Assembly: GCA_022446985.1 (NCBI GenBank)
Contig: JAKVBD010000035.1
Coordinates: 1-54,663, forward strand
Direction: 5' to 3'
Length of the DNA stretch: 54,663 nucleotides
Source: Lentisphaerales bacterium
Lineage (GTDB): Bacteria; Verrucomicrobiota; Lentisphaeria; Lentisphaerales; Lentisphaeraceae
The notes under the pieces: generated by a model
What the model was told of the DNA's origin: nothing
The model's database searches: none
Seen by the model: only the letters and a program-made list of their open reading frames with translations
Translations under genes and position numbers: made by a program
In this document: positions 51,521 to 54,663 of the stretch, piece by piece
Position numbering within the stretch: the first letter of the stretch is position 1
Layout of the letters: each line of letters starts with the position of its first letter

Positions 51521-52786
51521 TTAGGTTAAAATGTGGTTCAGGTCGCCGTTTGAAGTCGAGAATTTGTCTTCTTCAACTCCGAAGCTGTTTTGGACTGTGA
51601 CCAATAAATTCGAGTAAGCGGTATCCTTTTTACCATCTTTGCCATTTGGCATAACGTGGTAATTGCCGTGTTTGAATTTACCGCCCATGAGCATAACCGG
51701 GTTGTTAACGCTTGAGTGTGTACTGGCATCAGACATACCGCTGCCAAAAAGAATCGCAGTAGTGTCGATTAGCGGTCGGTTATCGGCTCCTTTGTATTTC
51801 TTCAGAAGGCTGATGAAGTGAGCCAAATGCTTGTAGCGCCAGTTGTCGATAAGACGGAGCTGTTTCAATCTTTCAGGTTTGTGACCGTGGTGGGTCAAGG
51901 TGTGATAAGCCGTATCGACTCCTTCAACAGGAAGGAAACCGTTACCGCCACCTTGGTGAAAGGTTATGAATTTTGAAGAATCCGTTTGTAAGGCCAGGGC
52001 TATGACTTCATAGAAGAGTATGAAGTTGTGTGGCATATCGCCGTCAGTTTGGAAAGGATTGACCTTGGCTTTTGGTTTTGGAATGTCGAGCCAGGCACTG
52101 CTAGTTGCAACTTTGACTTCGGCGTCGCGGACAGCCCCTAGGTATTCCTGAAATTTTTCATTATCCTCTTTATTCAGCTTTCTTTTTAAGCTGCGGGCAT
52201 CACCGAGAACGGCATCTAGGATACTTTTGTCGTCATTGAAGTCGAGTTTCTTCTGGGCAATGACTTTGTCTGTGTCTTTTTGAAATAGCTGAGCGAAGAG
52301 TCTCTCTGGAGTCGGGACTTTCGGGTAAGAGATACCTCTGCGATTGAAGCTGATTGGAGATCCACCACCGCAAACGATAAGGGGGAATCTGGTGTCACCA
52401 CCAAATTTATTGGCCAGTTTAACATCGAGTGATTCCATTTTGCGCAGGTCACCACCAGTAAGCTGCTTTTTAGTACCGTTGAGCATGGTGGATGTAGCAG
52501 CATGGCCACCGCCAACACCTGGGTGGTCAAGACCGGCAAATAAAGTGAAAGTGTCTTTGTGAGCAGCGAATGGCTTGGAGTATTGATTGAACGTCATAGC
52601 TCCGGCCTTTTCAGGATTGATGCTGCCACGGTTGAAGCCGTACTCGGCACAAACCGTTACGAGTCTTTTGGTTGCATTTGGATCTTGAGTTTTTTGATCT
52701 CCTGCTAGAGAAGCAAAGTAGGGGAGAGGGATTGTCGCGCCGATGCCTTTTAAGGCGGCTCTTCTAGTCATTTTATCCAAGTACAT
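51521..52786 (-). CDS. DUF1552 family protein with Tat-like leader
   Basis: The start is taken at ATG 52786, which follows AAGGA, giving 421 residues; the longer frame to 52864 has no ribosome site. The leader MTRRAALKGIGATIPLPYFA is twin-arginine-like. The family is recognised by TFTLFAGLDHPG, HAATSTMLNG, DARSLKRKLNKEDNEKFQEY, YHTLTHHG and FGSGMSDASTHS. DUF1552 and DUF1592-type genes form a recurrent pair in Planctomycetes and Lentisphaerae, with unknown function, probably at the cell surface or in polysaccharide use. It is the first gene of the operon. Confidence 0.88.
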   Translation of the reverse strand: MYLDKMTRRAALKGIGATIPLPYFASLAGDQKTQDPNATKRLVTVCAEYGFNRGSINPEKAGAMTFNQYSKPFAAHKDTFTLFAGLDHPGVGGGHAATSTMLNGTKKQLTGGDLRKMESLDVKLANKFGGDTRFPLIVCGGGSPISFNRRGISYPKVPTPERLFAQLFQKDTDKVIAQKKLDFNDDKSILDAVLGDARSLKRKLNKEDNEKFQEYLGAVRDAEVKVATSSAWLDIPKPKAKVNPFQTDGDMPHNFILFYEVIALALQTDSSKFITFHQGGGNGFLPVEGVDTAYHTLTHHGHKPERLKQLRLIDNWRYKHLAHFISLLKKYKGADNRPLIDTTAILFGSGMSDASTHSSVNNPVMLMGGKFKHGNYHVMPNGKDGKKDTAYSNLLVTVQNSFGVEEDKFSTSNGDLNHILT

Positions 52787-52973
52787 TTGTAAATCCTTTT
52801 TTGAAATATTTGAGTATATTTCCCAATCACTAACACATTTGCCTAGAGAAGCGTTTTTGAGCACAAGTTGTTACAGTAAGTAGAATAAATTTTACAGCTT
52901 TTAGAACCTTTTAGGCTGAATTTAGATTTAGTAAATATGCGCATTTTGGAGAGGATAAGCAAATTTTGCCCAT

Positions 52974-53004
52974 AAAAAAGCCCGGCGACCGAAGTTGCCG
53001 GGCT
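52974..53004 (-). terminator. Terminator after pseudopilin 2
   Basis: On the minus strand AGCCCGGC (52997-53004) pairs with GCCGGGCT (52979-52986), followed by a T run. It is a strong, GC-rich hairpin. Confidence 0.92.
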
Positions 53005-53022
53005 CTGGCTCAAAGAAATTTA

Positions 53023-53673
53023 CTAATGTTTAGCACTTTCTGTAGTTGCTTTGGCGTGGCCATCAAACCATAGAGCGGTTCTAAGGAATTTACTGCCTTT
53101 TTTTCCATGCCTTGGAGTAGGAGAGGTCTTTTTTGGTACGGAAGTTTGTAGCTGGTCGTATTCGTAAAGAGCATTCTCTTCAGATGCATCTTCAACTTCA
53201 GAAATATTTCTTGGCGGTGTATTGCGAACATTGCTACCAAAGTAGAAGTCCCCATTGTCGTTTTTGCCAATCATCATGAACTGAATATTTTTTCTAAAAT
53301 TACTGTTTGGGTTAGTCGAGGAGTCAAAACCAGGGCAGAAAGTAAGGTCAAAGTCGACATAGGTATTGCGAATTGGTTTTGGCAGACCTGCATAGATTGC
53401 CAATCTCGATTCAAGGTGAGGTGAATCGTGGTATGTTCCGTAAATACTATGCCAGTTAGGTCCTGGAAGTTTATCGTTATTACTACCTGCATAAATATAT
53501 ACCAGCTGGCCAACTTGCTTGAGATTCGTTACACAAACTGCAGTTTTAGTTTTTGCTCTAACCTGTGACAAAGATGGCAAAAGAATAGACATAAGAATGC
53601 CAAGTATGGCTATGACCAATAAAAGCTCAATTAGGGTAAACTTTTTTTTACACACTTTCTTAATAACACACAT
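53023..53673 (-). CDS. Type II secretion-like pseudopilin (Lentisphaerae type)
   Basis: This 216-residue protein has a class III signal (CKKKFTLIELLLVIAILGIL) cut before Phe, followed by the phylum-typical SILLPSLSQVRAKTKTAVC. The body is hypervariable, with a C-terminal RHGKKGSKFLRTALWFDGHA resembling the H-x9-DG tail of this family. Such genes are present in very large numbers in Lentisphaera and may encode surface fibres or secretion-associated pilins. It lies 9 bases after a second pseudopilin gene and ends at a strong terminator. Confidence 0.9.
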   Translation of the reverse strand: MCVIKKVCKKKFTLIELLLVIAILGILMSILLPSLSQVRAKTKTAVCVTNLKQVGQLVYIYAGSNNDKLPGPNWHSIYGTYHDSPHLESRLAIYAGLPKPIRNTYVDFDLTFCPGFDSSTNPNSNFRKNIQFMMIGKNDNGDFYFGSNVRNTPPRNISEVEDASEENALYEYDQLQTSVPKKTSPTPRHGKKGSKFLRTALWFDGHAKATTESAKH

Positions 53674-53682
53674 TTTATTATT

Positions 53683-54420
53683 TTATCTCCTACTGTCCCA
53701 CATAGTATCTGTTTCGTTGGCACTGCCCCAGATACTTCTTACTCCTTTGAATGTCGCCTCAGCATTAATATACTTAACGGAAGCATCTAGAAGTAAATAA
53801 TTGGATTTCCACATGCCATGTCCCCAGAAGTCTTCAGTCATTTGCTTACCTTTATAAGACTCTGCCCGTATTGCATCTGCACCATTGCAACCCAGTTTAT
53901 TATTTGAGCCGTGATATTCGACAATAGCAAAAGTATCAGAAGGCAGGTTTATTTTTTTCATATTCATACTCCAACCAGCCCCAGAACTGTGCGAAATACC
54001 TTTTTTACTATTCGCATTTGGGTTTTTAACACCGTGATTTATTGAATAAGAACGCTTATGCCGGGCATTGTGTTTTGGACTTGTATCAGCGGGGCAAATG
54101 TACTGGTCAAATTTATAACTATTTGGAATCCAGCCGTCCAGTTTATCGTCCGGAACTTCACGGCCATCGTAGCCGGCTAAGTGATCATCCCAGGTTCTTT
54201 CTTTACCAGAAGTGATATCTTTATTTATCGGGATCTGTCCATTGTTTTTACTTGTGTAATTCATGAACGCAAAGCCGATTTGTTTCAGATTGCTCATACA
54301 AACGGCTGTTTTAGCTTTTTCCCTCGCCTTAGATAAAGAAGGTAGGAGTATTGTAACTAAAATACCAAGAATGGCTACAATGACTAGCATTTCGATTAAT
54401 GTAAACAGAGATTTTTTCAC
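53683..54420 (-). CDS. Type II secretion-like pseudopilin (Lentisphaerae type)
   Basis: This 245-residue protein has signal [20 protein letters not shown] and continuation [20 protein letters not shown]. The body contains YICPADTSP and [13 protein letters not shown], and the C-terminus is [20 protein letters not shown], the position of the H-x9-DG-like tail. It is a tandem relative of the next gene, sharing the N-terminal 60 residues but little of the body, and is probably cotranscribed with it. Confidence 0.9.
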   Translation of the reverse strand: MKKSLFTLIEMLVIVAILGILVTILLPSLSKAREKAKTAVCMSNLKQIGFAFMNYTSKNNGQIPINKDITSGKERTWDDHLAGYDGREVPDDKLDGWIPNSYKFDQYICPADTSPKHNARHKRSYSINHGVKNPNANSKKGISHSSGAGWSMNMKKINLPSDTFAIVEYHGSNNKLGCNGADAIRAESYKGKQMTEDFWGHGMWKSNYLLLDASVKYINAEATFKGVRSIWGSANETDTMWDSRR

Positions 54421-54534
54421 GCACTATCCCTAGTTATTTTCCAAAGAGAAGAGGAATTTTGGCACCGATGTTACAAATTTTGAATCAAATTTGTCAAAGG
54501 CGCTTTAAGTTGAAGAAAACGATGATTGGAATCT

Positions 54535-54663
54535 TTATTTTGAGTTCGTTATCAATTTAATGGCTGCCTCAACATAGCGTTCTCCCATTTTTTTGTAACC
54601 TTCTGGTTTTTCGTAGTGAACGGCGTCTTTTTTGCCATTTAGATCATCGGTGTTGATCCAGGC
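54535..54663 (-). CDS. C-terminal end of an esterase-like gene (partial)
   Basis: The last 42 codons run off the right edge: WINTDDLNGKKDAVHYEKPE, then GYKKMGERYVEAAIKLI and stop TAA at 54535-54537. The pattern D-D-L-x-G...H-Y-x-x-x-G-x-x-x-M-G-x-R-x-x-x-A resembles the C-terminal catalytic Asp/His region of sialate O-acetylesterase-type (SGNH) carbohydrate esterases. The 5' part is outside the window. Confidence 0.6.
   Translation of the reverse strand, partial: AWINTDDLNGKKDAVHYEKPEGYKKMGERYVEAAIKLITNSK

Overview
The window looks like chromosomal DNA of a Lentisphaerota-type bacterium (PVC superphylum), probably a marine Lentisphaera relative. The reasons are: planctomycete-type DUF1501, DUF1552 and DUF1592/1588 proteins and cytochrome domains; two type II pseudopilins with the phylum-typical FTLIE start; a chlamydia-like GreA of about 700 residues; a Ser/Thr kinase next to an ECF sigma factor; and AT-leaning, evenly distributed base use. 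The assignment rests on protein families only. No rRNA is present.

Layout. 0.1-4.6 kb (+): a DUF1501 protein, a small ParA ATPase with a ribbon-helix-helix partner, and a membrane cytochrome. 4.6-8.1 kb: a GxxExxY gene bracketed by inverted repeats, then an arsenic cassette (arsJ, GAPDH, arsR) with two near-identical ArsR-type operators. 8.3-15.7 kb (-): tRNA-Arg, then a pentulose operon (two TIM-barrel paralogues, AraB, AraD, a third TIM-barrel protein, an alpha/beta hydrolase), then glyoxalase I. 15.8-26.6 kb: DUF2851, an HtrA-like protease, a decayed CobW metallochaperone gene, an unusual Nramp-like transporter, MutT, tRNA-Leu, rpmA, obgE, a PP2C phosphatase, Aat and a HemC-like/CobA/HemD-like fusion. 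26.7-33.7 kb: small membrane and secreted proteins, SixA-like phosphatase, and a tight minus-strand operon (EIIA, FGE-domain protein, XerC, PPC-decarboxylase-like flavoprotein), preceded by an interrupted bpt. 33.9-42.2 kb: PRPP-synthetase-like protein, NtrC-type regulator, lipoprotein, giant GreA, CPBP protease and two secreted proteins. 42.3-54.7 kb: a kinase with WNK-like lysine placement and discoidin-like domains, an ECF sigma factor, PhoD phosphatase, an operon of DUF1552, interrupted DUF1592 and sulfatase-like genes, two pseudopilins and a partial esterase-like gene.

Three signals stand out. First, the kinase has no lysine at the usual beta-3 position but has one in the glycine loop, the arrangement known from eukaryotic WNK kinases. 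Second, three separate genes (CobW-like, Bpt, DUF1592) keep a full reading frame but contain five in-frame stop codons and no visible frameshift. Third, dispersed repeats have supplied the C-terminal codons of two genes (arsJ and the flavoprotein). The pentulose operon is also notable: it has no arabinose isomerase, but it has one cytosolic and one apparently exported copy of the same TIM-barrel enzyme.
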